Below, piece after piece: positions 9,996 to 20,782 of a DNA stretch of 64,000 bases. Under the pieces are notes generated by a model that was given only the letters and a program-made list of their open reading frames with translations, did not search any database and had not been told where the DNA came from. The stretch covers positions 6,496,934 to 6,560,933 of the forward strand of contig OX377201.1 in the NCBI GenBank assembly GCA_947396885.1, written 5' to 3'. Position numbers and translations under genes: made by a program. Position 1 is the first letter of the stretch. Each line of letters opens with the position of its first letter. This DNA comes from Heligmosomoides polygyrus polygyrus (lineage: Eukaryota > Nematoda > Chromadorea > Rhabditida > Heligmosomidae).

Positions 9996-10634
9996 TGAAA
10001 ATAGAAAAAGAGAAGCCAGGACGCTTATTTATGTAAGAACCTCCGCACCGTCGTTTGCTGAAATTAAGAAGCTTTTCTCAAGCGTCTTCACTTGCCGTAT
10101 CACTATTTATTGCCTGATGTGGTGGAAAAATGTGCAGCTTTTAAAAAAGCAAATCGATGAAGCTCTATTTTAGGTACTGCCATAGTATCAGCTTTCTTGT
10201 GAGTTATGGATAACGAATTAGACTTAAAGCTTTCCGTTGAAAAATATGGTTTTGCTGAATTTAAATTTGAAAGTAGGCGCCATTGCTAGAAGTAAAAAAA
10301 TTAGCGAAAATAAGAAACAAATTCTGACGAAAATTGACGAAAAGATATCAATAATTAAGGTGGCCTACTAATTAAGAAGGGGGAGCGCGCAGCCAACCAG
10401 AAAGATAGCCTAAACTCCTCCTCTAGATGGCTCGCCGGCTCCATACCGCCCGATTGATTAGGTGTGTTCTCGCTCTCCCATGTAGGCCACATTATGTACT
10501 TGTATGTCCCATACAAATTTGTTTCATCGATACCTTCCGTCGAATGCTTGTGCGGCGCTTCTTACGCGAATAGCCAGAAGCTGTAGAACTTCTCGTAAAG
10601 TTGGATCTTATAGATAGTCGAGGTACTAAAAGGT
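9996..10634. other. No gene seen
   Basis: No repeat or coding signal is recognised. A GC-rich CTCCTCTAGATGGCTCGCCG patch occurs at about 10415. Confidence 0.45.
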
Positions 10635-10726
10635 AGCGCGCAGTGTGACTCAGGCGAAGGAAGCGCTGGCTGTTTAGTACCCGATTCCAGGATCCTGGTT
10701 CAGAGTTCTTGCCTAGCAACTGCAAA
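10635..10726 (+). mobile_element. SINE-1-like 5' fragment
   Basis: The tRNA-related part only: gtgtgactcaggcgaagg resembles the A box and cctggttcagagttc the B box. It stops at the block that normally reads CCAGGCCAACC. Confidence 0.5.
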
Positions 10727-11045
10727 GTAAAGTGCTGTCTTTTCTTTTTCTAGATGAAAATCTCCCTTCACGAGAATTTTTTTTAGACTTAAATAGAACA
10801 GTTTTCGTCGCTGGTGTATAAAAAATGCTAGAAATTTTTTAAAATTTTTTTATTGCACAAATTGTGCGCCATGAACAATAAACAAAACAAATACTGTAAA
10901 TTCAGCCAGAATAAAAGACATATGTTCGGTTCGAGTGTTTTTCAATCACTTGTGAATGATGTGGAAATTGCAATTTGAAATTTGATAAATTGGAATCAAC
11001 ATTTAAAAAAAAACTAAAATCAAATTAATTCAGATAAAACTTCTG
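10727..11045. other. AT-rich, no gene seen
   Basis: Poly-T and poly-A runs are present; nothing is recognisable. Confidence 0.5.
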
Positions 11046-11330
11046 AGCGTGTGTAGCGCTGTCGGCGGAGATCCCGGCTGTCGCGTGATCCCGATATCAG
11101 GTTCCTGGTTCGGATTTCGTGCCTAGGCCAACCAATCCTTCCAGCCCTCTGTAGTCGGCGAATTGGCATCAGACTCGTTTGAGAAGGGTAAAGCACTGAC
11201 TTGTTTATCGACTGGCTATCGCAAGTCACTTTATAGCGAAATACGTTTTCAAATCGTCTCCACGACATCCCGGAATAGTTGAATGCGTGGCGCATCCCAA
11301 GAGGAATTGAGTAGCCCCGTCCTTTATCCT
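11046..11330 (+). mobile_element. SINE-1 copy, full length
   Basis: Complete from gcgtgtgtagcgctgtcgg to cgtcctttatcc. A T replaces A in the A box (GCTGTCGG), and the two boxes are normally spaced. Confidence 0.88.
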
Positions 11331-11399
11331 TTGCTAACACTTTAGTGGCTGGAAAATGCATCTTACATTAGGAATAACTCTATTCGCTTAGGTGTACAA

Positions 11400-11447
11400 G
11401 TTGTCTCCACGATATCCCGAAGAAGTAAGATGCGTGGCGCATCTCGC
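11400..11447 (+). mobile_element. SINE-1 3' fragment
   Basis: Contains ctccacgatatcccg-aagaagtaagatgcgtggcgcat only. It lies 70 bp downstream of a full copy in the same orientation. Confidence 0.65.
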
Positions 11448-12145
11448 AAACCGATTCGATCTAGCACAATCTCTCACGACCTAGAGTTCTTGTAACAGCG
11501 CTAGATACAATATCAGAACTGGCTTAGAATAATGAAGAACCTATTAACCAGCCATTGGCGTTCAGGTTAACCAACACACATTGAAAGGAGAGGAACTAAA
11601 GCGGCGTTTCTTCCAAGCTTCTTCTAGATGGGTCTGCGACCTTCATTTGTCTTCATCTTCTGCCTTTTTGTGAAAATGTGGGCGCTGAAAGCAGAAGGAG
11701 CTGTAGGTTACTTGGTGTTGAGAAACCAGGCATCTTCTCATTTCCATCTGGGCTCACGATGAACAACAACAGGATGTTTGTTGCGTTTGCGGTTGTTCCA
11801 CTGATTTGAGTGAGACCCATTACCGTTGTCATGAATAGACCGACGTGCGGCGCTTTTGTGAAATCTAAATTGCATCTAACGCTTGAGCCACAGCTGCGTC
11901 TTACTTGCACGAGACTGCAGAACTACATATGTGGTCCAGAATTCATCTCCAATTAATTTAAGTCGTCTCACATCTGTACGATTTGGTATTTCAATCTGGT
12001 ATCCGGAGACATGCCATCGCCACGTTGTAGTTCTTTTGTGTGCAATAATCCTTTTTTGAATAATAGTTTTGTGTTTCTCGTCATCAAGACTCCATGTTCA
12101 ACGTTCTTGAAATCTGGGTATTTTCTTATCATTTGATTATTCTTT
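11448..12145. other. No gene seen
   Basis: Two minus-strand open stretches here have no domain or splice context. No repeat is recognised. Confidence 0.45.
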
Positions 12146-12317
12146 TGTGCCTATCAGGTTTGTTATAGAAATATTTATTACCACGGCACACGATTTTTCT
12201 GACATAATATGTTCACGGATGTTAAAATTTTCAGTTTTTTAAGGCATTGAAGAATGCGAGTTACTCGAAACGTCAGCCGTGACAATAAATAATTTTATAA
12301 CAAACCTGGTAGGCACA
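12146..12317. mobile_element. 172-bp palindromic MITE
   Basis: The left end tgtgcctatcaggtttgtta and the inverted right end (taacaaacctggtaggcaca) match over about 40 bp, extending into ATTTATTACCACGGC / GCCGTGACAATAAAT. There is no coding capacity. Confidence 0.7.
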
Positions 12318-12431
12318 GAGCAATAAGCCCCATCAAGAGTTTTCGTATTCTATCTCGTATGTTCTAATTTGTTCTTAAAACCACTTCCCATCTGTTAAAT
12401 ACAGACTTATCTAGAAACGAACTTGGTAAAA

Positions 12432-12610
12432 GGTACAGTCCCGTTATAACACCTCCGGATAAGACGCGACTTTCGATATAACGCACATTTTTTCGGGAAC
12501 CGGTCAGTTTACCTTTACGCCAATACAGATCAACTCCGCTTAAGACGCGTCGGGTACAACGCTACTCCCGTTATAACGCGACCCAAGCTCAGTTCCGGTC
12601 CCGCACGGAA
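12432..12610. mobile_element. Possible pogo/Tigger-like terminal region
   Basis: Repeated words such as cccgttataacgc, ggataagacgcgac and gatataacgcac resemble the terminal and sub-terminal motifs of pogo-group elements, which often carry CAGT plus TATAACGC-type repeats. No transposase and no second end were found, so the assignment is tentative. Confidence 0.3.
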
Positions 12611-12817
12611 ATTGAAGACGAACAGGATGCTGATCGCATCACCGACCCACTCTTCTGTTGCCTTGTTCATAGTCGCGAGCAGCACCTGTGTGACAATGAA
12701 TTAGATGCATGTAGACGTTTTTCATGCGTACGCAGCCCACAAAAGTGTTCATAGTCAGCAATATGTCGAGCATAGTATAAGACTCCCGGTAGACGTTAGA
12801 AGCTTAGTTTCTACGGG

Positions 12818-13095
12818 GGCGCGTGTAATGCGGTAGGAGGAAGACCTTGTGCCCCCACAGCAGCTCTCGCTTCTATGTAGTTTCCCACCCAGGCCAACCC
12901 AGACTTCCGTCTCTTTAGGGGCAGCGATTTGGTACGAGATTTATCTGAAAAAGGTAACACACTGACACTATCGGCTCTTCACCTCAATTCATTGTGTAAG
13001 CCAAATATTCATACAATTTGCTTCCACGACATGTCTAAAAGAAGAATTCGTAGCACATTCCAAAAGGAAATTGATTAGTGCCGCCCTTTATCCTT
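12818..13095 (+). mobile_element. SINE-1 copy, degenerate 5' half
   Basis: The 5' end gcgcgtgtaatgcggtagg is recognisable, but the B box is destroyed. The 3' half from ccacccaggccaaccc to cgccctttatcc is clear. Confidence 0.75.
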
Positions 13096-13196
13096 GTTTT
13101 TACGAAGCGCGTAAAGCGAAGTTGGAGAAAACTTTGACTTTCGCGAATCGATTCAAGGTATCGTCTCCATCAAACGAATTTGCCTGCCTAAGCCCT

Positions 13197-13302
13197 GTGA
13201 ATCGGTACCACACTCTTTTGGGCAGAATAAAACGCAGGCTTTTTTCAGATGGCTTCAAGTTGCCTCTTTGGTATTCTGTAGACGCAGAATGCGTGGCGCA
13301 TC
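13197..13302 (+). mobile_element. SINE-1 internal fragment
   Basis: gaatcggtaccacactc and gcagaatgcgtggcgcatcc bracket a diverged middle. It sits 100 bp after another copy. Confidence 0.5.
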
Positions 13303-13397
13303 CCTCCACTGCACTGGCGAACACCGAGCTTATGCATTCTTCTCTATAAGGCGCATCTGAAGACTTAACAGTAACGTAATATTATTGTAAAAGACAG

Positions 13398-13677
13398 AGA
13401 ACAAAGTACGGCGCTAATCAATCTTTTTTGGAATGCGTCATGCATTCTACTTTTAATGATTTTGTGGAGGACAATTGAATGCGTATTTTGACCTATACAT
13501 TGGCTTGATGTAAGGAGTCAATAGTGAGTTAAGTGTTTTATCCTTCGCGTACAAGCCTGGCACCAATTCCGGAGGGATGGAAGGCTTGGTTGGACTGGGC
13601 GGGAAATCCAAACCAGGAGCCTGGTATCGGGTGCACGCGACAGTCGGCACCTACTCCGACTGCGCTACACACGCCTT
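13398..13677 (-). mobile_element. SINE-1 copy
   Basis: Full span from a diverged tail to a good tRNA-like end (right edge ctgcgctacacacgcc). The middle has a small deletion removing part of the GACCCCGG block. Confidence 0.8.
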
Positions 13678-14501
13678 CCGAAGAAAATACAAATAACGTT
13701 AAACAATTGTGATATAAACAATAACATTAACCAATAAAAATAACAATGAAAATAACACCTCTATTACGTAGTTTTCCCATGTTCTTTATCGAAGCGTCAG
13801 TATGATAGTACTGGCTTCCAGCAATAATTATTAAGCGCGTATACTTTATTTTTCAGTTGGTATAGCAGTCTTTTTTTCTGTTTTTTAAATGTTGGGGTTT
13901 CTGATGCTTTACCAGTTTTTATGCCTATCGTTGTGCTTACTTTCATGTGCAATTAGTTAATAAATAAATAAATATTTATGTATATATATATATATATATA
14001 CTTGCTATATCTTCTCGAAGAGCGTACATTTAGCGCCAGCTTTCACTGTAGATTCTTTCATCTTTAGGTTTTCGCTGATTCGCTGAGGTGCTTCAGATGT
14101 GTCCTTTAAGAATTTTGCACAACACAACACTTATGCTCTGAATCCAGTTGTGAAGACGAAAACACTTGAAGGACGGACCATCACCTTCGTTTTCTCAGCA
14201 CGTACGCAGAGTACTTGTTCTATTTCTCAACTATTCTTGGGCGAATCCAGTTAAATCTAGCAGGATTTCTAGGATTTTCCAGTTCAGAATTCTGCAGCGA
14301 TTCTATTGGAATCAATTTGGCAGACCGAGCAAACAAAAGGCTCCACTTCTGCAAAGCAGCGTCTTAGAGTTATTTAGAGAACGTTCCATGGCAACAGCCG
14401 AGTCACAGTGAGCCTCCTAGGCTCTCGAAAGCAGTGGTTTAATCAGCTCCAACCATCTCCCTTTTTGCTTCTTTTTCTCGGTTCTTCTAGCTATTTGGAT
14501 G
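13678..14501. other. No gene seen; (TA)n near 13980
   Basis: AT-rich to about 14000, with a TAAA/ATAA run and a pure (TA)n tract at about 13979-14000, then mixed sequence with an open frame at 14166 that has no recognisable domain. Confidence 0.45.
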
Positions 14502-14791
14502 AAGGGTAAAGGATAGCGTTACCCAATCACTTTTTGGGATGCGCCGCGCATTCTACTTCTAGGGGTGTCGTGGAGGCAATTTGAATGCGTGTTTGACCGT
14601 AGAGTGACTTGCAGTGGCCAGACGATGAAAAAGCAGCGCTTTGTGCTTCCTAGACAAGTCTGGCGCCAAATCTCCGACACCTGAGAGACGGAAGACTTGG
14701 TTGGCCTGAAGGGGAGGAGGCACCAAAACCATGAACCTGCTATCGGGTTCACGCGACAGTCGTCACCTACTTCGACTGCGCTACACGCGCC
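14502..14791 (-). mobile_element. SINE-1 copy, full length
   Basis: Tail on the left (ggtaaaggatagcgttaccc), A box on the right (gactgcgctacacgcgccc). A purine insertion (aaggggaggaggcacc) interrupts the region just 3' of the B box. Confidence 0.85.
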
Positions 14792-14903
14792 CACTCTTTG
14801 AATAGCACACTATATGTACACCATTAGGTATCCAATGTACACTAATCAGGGCTGGAGGGTTCTCACCATGGCAAAAGGGGAGTGTTCCAGACGTTTTGAA
14901 ACA

Positions 14904-15303
14904 GTCTTCTTCTTCTTTTTCTTCTTCTTCTCCTCCTTTTTTCCTCGTTTTTCTCCTCCTTCTCATTCTTCTCCTTCTTCTTCTTCTTCGTTTTCTTCTT
15001 CTCTTCCTCATCTTTCTTCTTCTTTTCTTTCTTTTTTTTCTCCTCTCATTTCTTTTTTCCTTCTTCTTCTTCTTCCGCTTCTCCTCCTTCTTCTCCTCCT
15101 CCTTCTTCTCCTCCTCCTTCTTCTCCTCCTCCTTCTTCTCCTCCTCCTTCTCCTGCTCCTTCTTTTTCTTTTTCTTCTTCTTCTTCTTCTCCTTTTCCTC
15201 CTTATTCTCCTTCTCGTTCTTCTTCTTCTTCTTCTCTTCTTTACATCCTCATTCTCCTTCTCGTTCTTCTTCTTCTTCTTCTTCTTCTCTTCTTTACATC
15301 CTC
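14904..15303 (+). repeat. 400-bp polypyrimidine tract (TTC/TCC)n
   Basis: Almost pure C/T on the plus strand, built from TTC and TCC units. It ends in a tandem duplication of about 55 bp that repeats the word cttctttacatcctcat. The open frames through it encode only Leu/Phe/Ser runs and are not genes. Mirror-symmetric stretches could adopt triplex (H-DNA) structure. Confidence 0.9.
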
Positions 15304-15648
15304 ATGCCCTCTCGATAATTCAGTCCGAACTTCGAACTCCATCTTGATTTTTTTTTTGAGCTGATCGCCAACACAAACGAACTTCATGCTTGACGGCTGA
15401 TGCCTTCTTTGAAGGACGCACGGTGAACAAAGCAAACAGCGTTCGAACAATGTCTCCGAGATGCTTACCTTCAAACCGACAGATGCCCTCTTTTGTCCTC
15501 TTCTCACGCACGCGCAATAACCTTTTCACCAAAGGGGCGGATGCCTCGCCAGCATCGGATCTTCTTTTGAACGAATTCTGTCAAATGAAGCATAGGTATA
15601 GCGTTGTTCATCATATGGGTGACATGTGGGGTGTGTTGTTTAAAACTA
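15304..15648. other. No gene seen
   Basis: Mixed sequence with short open frames on both strands, none recognised. Confidence 0.45.
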
Positions 15649-16715
15649 TTAGGTTGAGTCATAAATTTTGTAACATTTCTGTTTTTTTTTCTGGAATTTA
15701 AAATGAACTCGCTGAAGTGTTACACCTTGTTTGAGAGCCTGTTTCCCAGCGATCATTTTGACTTATGATTCGTTAGTTTTCCTAGGGTTGTTGGAAAGTT
15801 TTATTCACTAGAACGATGACCACCCAAAGTGAAAAAGTGTGTGATTTCATTTTCAATTAGTTCAAGCTCGGCAGCAACCCAACAGTGAGGTTGAACCCAC
15901 TCCCGGGAAGATAAACTGCTGGAAACAAATGGCGCCTGCGCAAATCCATCAAGTCGAATTCTTCTCAAACCAAAATCGTCATCGTCAGTATCTTGTGCGT
16001 TGACCAAACTGAAGTAAATCGCTGTGCTTCCGACTGGCGAGAGCTCCTGCATCACAGCGGTTCAAGCGAGGGGCCCGGATAGAATCCTTACCAGCTTTAC
16101 AACAACCGCAAAACTAGAAAGCAATGGCTGGAACTCAATGAGCCAGGGTTCCGAGTCGAAATCGGAGCTTCACCGAAAGAAGGTCCTGCTGTGCGTTTGG
16201 TGGAGGCATAGTGGTCCGGTGCACCGGGAGCTGGTCCCCGTAGTCAAACCATCCTTGACGCTCGCTTTTGCCAACAACTCCATTAGTTCCAGCAAAAATT
16301 AATAGAGAAAGAAGTCGATACGAGCTCATATTTCTTCGCAAGAGCAACACCCAACCGCTTACGGCACTTCAGACGCTGGTAAAAGTCATGAAATTGGGCT
16401 GGACCAAAATCAAGCAACCACAATACACCCGAACATTGCACCGTCTGAATGCCGTCTGCATCGGTCGATGGATCACTTCCTCCATGGTAGGCGCTTCGCC
16501 GAAGGCGATGAAGTCACGGTGGTGGTACACGACTTCTTCAGGTCGAAACCGACCGAATTCTACGGAGATGTTATCCACTCACTTTAACAGAAGCGGAGCA
16601 AACTCATTGAGAATAACGGCAATAACTTCATTTAAGTCAATCACTTTTCTTTTGTGGTATAATCTTAGTTTTGCTGGAAGGCAAATTTTGTTGCAAAATT
16701 TATGACTCAACCTAA
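15649..16715 (-). mobile_element. Mariner-like element, ends intact, no clear transposase
   Basis: The ends are inverted repeats (ttaggttgagtcataaattt on the left and its inverse ending cctaa at 16715). The TTAGGTTG start is typical of mariner-type inverted repeats, and TA precedes the left end. The 1067-bp length fits a mariner, yet neither strand gives the HDNARPH or YSPDLAP motifs. Only broken frames occur (minus strand 16369-16578, 16135-16350, 15801-16055). I read it as a non-autonomous or very decayed copy. Confidence 0.6.
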
Positions 16716-17261
16716 GACATAGGAATAGACAGCGACAAATGTCCTAGTGTTGAAATTTCTCAGCTTCTGTACGTATCCAGTCCCTCTGATTTGCCTACAC
16801 AATTCGGAAGCCCGCCGTATTTGGTAAGACGAACATCCGAATCGTGTTCAGCATCCCAACAAACGCTCCTAGGCGAAGTTTGAGCAAACTCGGTGATTCC
16901 GACACGACCACCCTAGTTATTGATATGGGTGGTCTTCGGCCATATTCTGTGAATGAGAGTCGAATTCGTGTTCAGCAACTCAAAAAACCCTTTAAGCCAA
17001 ATCGGTGGATTCGGAATAATTTTATTAGAGGTGCGTCCCAAATTCGGACGCATTGTCTGACGTGGCCGAAAAAGTGCGTTCCAATTTGGGACGCATTGTC
17101 GCCAACGTGTTAACAGCACTCAGTGGACAACGGTGGTAGCCTTCGGATTTATTCTAGTCGCAGGAAGCATCGTTAGAAAAGCGAAACAAGTACCATCCCC
17201 GTATCACGGGTGGGTGCTGACAGACCTGGACGATATCGCGGATGTTACGTGCGGTCAAACA
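16716..17261. other. No gene seen; small internal palindromes
   Basis: Apart from the two palindromic units at 17031-17100, nothing is recognised. Words such as attcgtgttcagc recur in the tandem repeat at 38503-38746. Confidence 0.4.
17031..17100. repeat. Two 27-bp palindromic units
   Basis: gtgcgtcccaaattcgg-acgcattgtc and gtgcgttccaatttggg-acgcattgtc are direct repeats spaced 16 bp apart. Each unit is nearly self-complementary around AAATT. Confidence 0.6.
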
Positions 17262-17355
17262 GCGCCGGTGGTGTAAGGCGAACATCGCTGCCCGGAAAGC
17301 AGAGGATGCGGGTTCGAGTCCCGTCTGGCGCAAGAGTTTTGATCGCAACAAAACA
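17262..17355 (+). mobile_element. SINE-2 copy with tRNA-like head
   Basis: A 70-nt tRNA-like region (17262-17331) has acceptor halves gcgccgg / ctggcgc that pair over 7 bp with one G-U, a T arm with loop ttcgagt, and an anticodon-like hairpin ctgc-ccggaaa-gcag. The tail agttttgatcgcaacaaaac follows. The same tRNA-like head, tail and upstream tcaaac flank recur at 41358 on the minus strand, so this is a dispersed tRNA-derived repeat and not a single-copy tRNA gene. The D arm is shortened. Confidence 0.6.
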
Positions 17356-17613
17356 TCCTGTAGCAGCATATAGCATCTCAACCAGCCGCTCCAGGCTTAA
17401 GCAAATGTGTTGAAACAAGTACCAATATGTAGGTTTGTCGAGCCGGGGTCTAAAGTTACAAAAAATGTCCTTTCGTAGGCAAGTTCTGTGTCGCCCTTGC
17501 AAAAAGCTTCATTTTCAAATTATCCCTCGTCGACAAGAAGCCTGAGTGAAGTGCACGCCTCCCACGAGGAAAGATCCGAGTCTGCTACACCTGAACACCT
17601 CTTTCATTACTCA

Positions 17614-17893
17614 ACGCGTGTAGCGCGGTCAGAGGAGGTGCCGGCTGTTGCGTGCATCCGATACCAGGTTTCTGGTTCAGATTTCCTGCCCAGGCCAACC
17701 AAGCCTCCCATCCCTCCGGGGTTGGTGAGCTGGTACCGGACTTGTCTGGGAAGGATAAACGCTGACCTGTTCATCGGCTGGCCACCGTAAGTCATTATTT
17801 TGGCCAAATACGCATTCAAATCCCTCCCGTAAAAGTAGAATGCGTGACGCTTCCCAAAAGGAATTGAGTAACGGTTTCCTTCATCCTTATCCT
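17614..17893 (+). mobile_element. SINE-1 copy, full length
   Basis: Complete. The CTCCACGACATC block is partly deleted near 17822, and the tail is ttccttcatccttatcc. The boxes are intact (tagcgcggtcagagg; ctggttcagatttcc). Confidence 0.88.
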
Positions 17894-18346
17894 ACTGCCA
17901 CAGTCGTCCGCATTTTTATCTGTGGAGCTTCAGCATTCGTTTGCCGGCGACTAAAGCACTTCACTCAGTTGGTGGTTGATTAGCATTCCGGCGTGTGGCT
18001 TCTCCTATAGCAGTTCATTGCAGTAGTAAATGTGCTCGAAACGGCTGTAATCTGTTTTCGTCAAAAAGCGCTTCATTCCTGAGTCGTGTCCATCCAGTCG
18101 CTTTAATTGGACTCGTGTCGCTGCTGGCAGAAAAACCTTTCGCCGAATGAACAGCGCTGGCTTGATTTGACGCCTTCTCGGGCACATTCGTCCTCATATC
18201 CGTCTCCATCATTGTCTGTTTCTTAAGCTGTATAGCAGTATTACATTCGGAACTTCCTTGGTGTGTTGAGCTTTGGCGCGGAACCATTGTCCCAATGCGG
18301 CTTCGAACCCAGATCCTTTCCATGCCAAAATGATTTTTGCAACGCT
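17894..18346. other. No gene seen
   Basis: No recognised coding or repeat signal. Open frames here continue into the adjacent SINE and are artefacts. Confidence 0.45.
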
Positions 18347-18637
18347 GATAAAGGACGGCGTTATTCAATCTCCTTTGGGATGCGCCACGCATTTTACTTC
18401 TGCGGGATGTCGTGGAGACGAGTTGAATGCGTATTTGGCCATACAATGACTTGCGGTGGTCAGCCGATGAACTCTTCGTCGGTCAGCGCTTTATCCTTCC
18501 CAGACAAGTCTGGTACCAATTCACCGACCCCGGGGGATGGAAGGCTTGGTTGGCCTGGGCGAAAAATCCGAACCAGGAACCTGGTATCGGGTGCACGCGA
18601 CAGCCGACGCCTTCTCCGACTGCGCTCCACGCGCCCA
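18347..18637 (-). mobile_element. SINE-1 copy, full length
   Basis: Close to consensus, with a small insertion (tcttcgtcgg) in the ATGAACAAGTCAGCG block. The A box carries GCTCCACG at the right edge. Confidence 0.9.
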
Positions 18638-18668
18638 ATAAAGACATGCTACTATAATAATAAGCCTT

Positions 18669-18788
18669 GAGCGCGGTAGTAGCGCAGTCGGAGTAGCTGC
18701 CAGTCGCCACGTGCATCCGATTTCAGGTTACTAGTTCGAATTTCCCGCCTAGGCCAACCAAGCCTTCTATCGCCCCGAGGTCGTAAGG
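18669..18788 (+). mobile_element. SINE-1 5' half
   Basis: Intact A box (agtagcgcagtcggagtag) and B box (tagttcgaatttcc), ending after the CCTTCTATC block. It lies 30 bp from the preceding copy in the opposite orientation, head to head. Confidence 0.75.
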
Positions 18789-18922
18789 GGCTGAAAGTTT
18801 GTTATGGAATCACACCTATCTTCCAAACATCGAATATGTCGAAAAATGCAAAAAATACTGCTCATAGGCTCAGGGTCAGGAGTTCGACGATTCCTTGCCT
18901 TGCATAGTTCTACATAGTCGAA

Positions 18923-19172
18923 CGCGTGTAGCGCAGTCGGAGTAGCTGCCAGACATCGCCAGCACCCTCTTCCAGGTTCCTGGTTCGAATATCCCGCCCA
19001 TGCCAACAAAGCCTTCCATCCCTCCGGAGTGAATTGGCACCAGACTTGCCTGCGAAAGAGAAACACCGACTTGTTCGTTGGCTATCTATATAAGCCAAAT
19101 GTGTACACGTTCAAGTCCCTCCACGATATCGCATAGATATGGGATGCGTGGTCATCCCACAGAAAAGAAAAG
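18923..19172 (+). mobile_element. SINE-1 copy, subfamily like 18669
   Basis: It shares the gtagctgccag variant of the A-box region with the copy at 18669, so these two are closer to each other than to the rest. It runs to gatgcgtggtcatcccac without the CCTTTATCC tail. Confidence 0.78.
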
Positions 19173-19236
19173 GCACTACTGATTATCTCCGACCTGTACC
19201 CTCATCATTTTTTCTTTCCGACTAATATTAATCACA

Positions 19237-20288
19237 TTAGGCTCTTCGCTTTACACTAGCGCCTGTTAAATTTGTTAAAGCTCCTACAGTATTGGTCTTC
19301 TGTGATGACGTCACAGAACATTTTCGATGCTTCCTCAAGCACACTATATAAAGCCTCGTCGAGTACGAATACAGCAGCAATGTCAACGACAAGCAACAAC
19401 ATGCTACGACCTATCGTCTGCTACGAATTTCTGCAAGGGCATTCCGCAAGGACTGCAGCCTCCAACATCTGCGCTGCCATTCAAGGAGGAAGTTATTCAC
19501 TATTCCACAGTTGCCCATTGATATCAGTGCGTCAAGGCTGAAGATATCTCTCTCGAAGATCGACCTCGCTCCGAACGCCACTCTGTAGTGGAAGAAGACA
19601 GCTTGCGCGAAGCCTTCAAGGTGAAGCCAAATTCAACCACTCGCGATTTGGCGGCGACACGGATGTACGCAAAGCACCGTCGTGGGGCAGCTGGAGATCC
19701 TTGGGTGCCGCAATATTTTGTCGTCTCGAGTACCACATGAGCTGCGGGACTCGGAGAAGGCAGGCCGAATCAGTGTTGCTGAATCGCTGCTTCTTCGTTG
19801 CTGGATAGTGAGACCACAGTCACAGCATCTGTCTACGCTACCCAGCTCCAGAGCTTGGCCGACGCCGTGCGCCGAAAACGTCCAGAACGGGAAAATGTCC
19901 ACCTGCTGCACGACAACGCGCGTCTTCATGTCGCAAAAGTGAGTCGCGAGAAAATCCAGGAGTTAGGCTGAGAAGTTCTGCCCAATCCATCGTACTCTCC
20001 TCTCCAGACCTCGCTCCTTCTGACTACCACCTATTCAGAGCTCTGAAGCAGCATCTTCGATGCAGGGAGTTCGATGATCGACGTCAACTGGAAATGGAGG
20101 TTTCTGAATTCATTTCCTCACAGCCCTCGGAATTCTGTGGGAAAGGAATTGAAAGGCTGCCTTAAAGATGGGGCAGGATCTTAGACTTGGGTGGGGATAT
20201 CGTGGACTGAGTTTTTGTATATTGTATTATCTTGTATTGTATTTTAATATTGTTGTGGTAGTATTGCAAGACTTTTCGATCAACCCAA
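19237..20288 (+). mobile_element. Mariner element relic, copy 1
   Basis: The right inverted repeat ttgcaagacttttcgatcaa ends at 20288 followed by TA. The left end (ttagg, 19237) has lost most of its inverted repeat, as judged against the copy at 21964. It encloses a decayed transposase gene (next entry). Confidence 0.8.
19380..20209 (+). pseudogene. Mariner transposase pseudogene
   Basis: The start region gives IVCYEFLQGHSARTAASNIC, the N-terminal helix-turn-helix of mariner transposases. The catalytic region gives LLHDNARLHVAKV (second Asp of the DD34D triad) and, after a frameshift, APSDYHLFRALKQHL. Inactivation is by several frameshifts and stops, including a stop where LGWEVLP is expected and an extra 5 nt within the YSPDLAP motif. 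Intact relatives are about 340-350 aa cut-and-paste DNA transposases acting on TA targets. Confidence 0.8.
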
Positions 20289-20421
20289 TAGGTGTTCTAT
20301 AGCAATGACAAAACAGTCGTTTGATTTTATGAAAATTTGTGCGCCTACACATTGTGTCGTTAAAAGAAATTTGAAACTTTTTGAACGAAAGCGGAATTTC
20401 AACCCCTTTAGTGAAAACGGC

Positions 20422-20518
20422 AGCGTGTAGCCCAGTTAGAAGGTGACGCTGTCGCGTGCACCCGAGACCAGGTTCTTGGTTCGGATTTCTAGCCAAGGCC
20501 AACCAAGCCGAGCAACCC
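20422..20518 (+). mobile_element. SINE-1 5' fragment
   Basis: Head only: gcgtgtagcccagttagaag and cttggttcggatttc, stopping after ggccaaccaagcc, where a (TTTTA)n run begins. Confidence 0.7.
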
Positions 20519-20782
20519 AATATTTTATTTTATTTTATTTTATTTAGTGTACACACTAAGGCTTGCTGACAATAACTTTTAAAATAAAATCTACACACCA
20601 TGAAAATTCGTAGGAAAATCACTGTCAGCAACAACAAAGTGCGTTACTAAAACACTGACCCAGCTGAAAAAGAAGCAGCACAACACTGGAAAAGAAGGTC
20701 AAGGAGCCGAGCGAAAATTAAGAACTGAAAACGAGGCATAGCTTCCATAAGTTTTGAAATGAAGTAGTTAATCATGCCAATA
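20519..20782. other. (TTTTA)n run then no gene
   Basis: A pentanucleotide TTTTA tract at about 20521-20547 follows directly on the SINE fragment; the rest is unrecognised. Confidence 0.5.

Noticed and set aside
14814..15347. Long open frames encoding Leu/Phe/Ser runs
   Set aside because: They arise entirely from the polypyrimidine tract, with no complex sequence and no splice or start context.
17262..17331. Functional tRNA gene
   Set aside because: The D arm is short, the anticodon arm has only four pairs and the loop lacks T33; it recurs elsewhere with the same tail, so it is a SINE.
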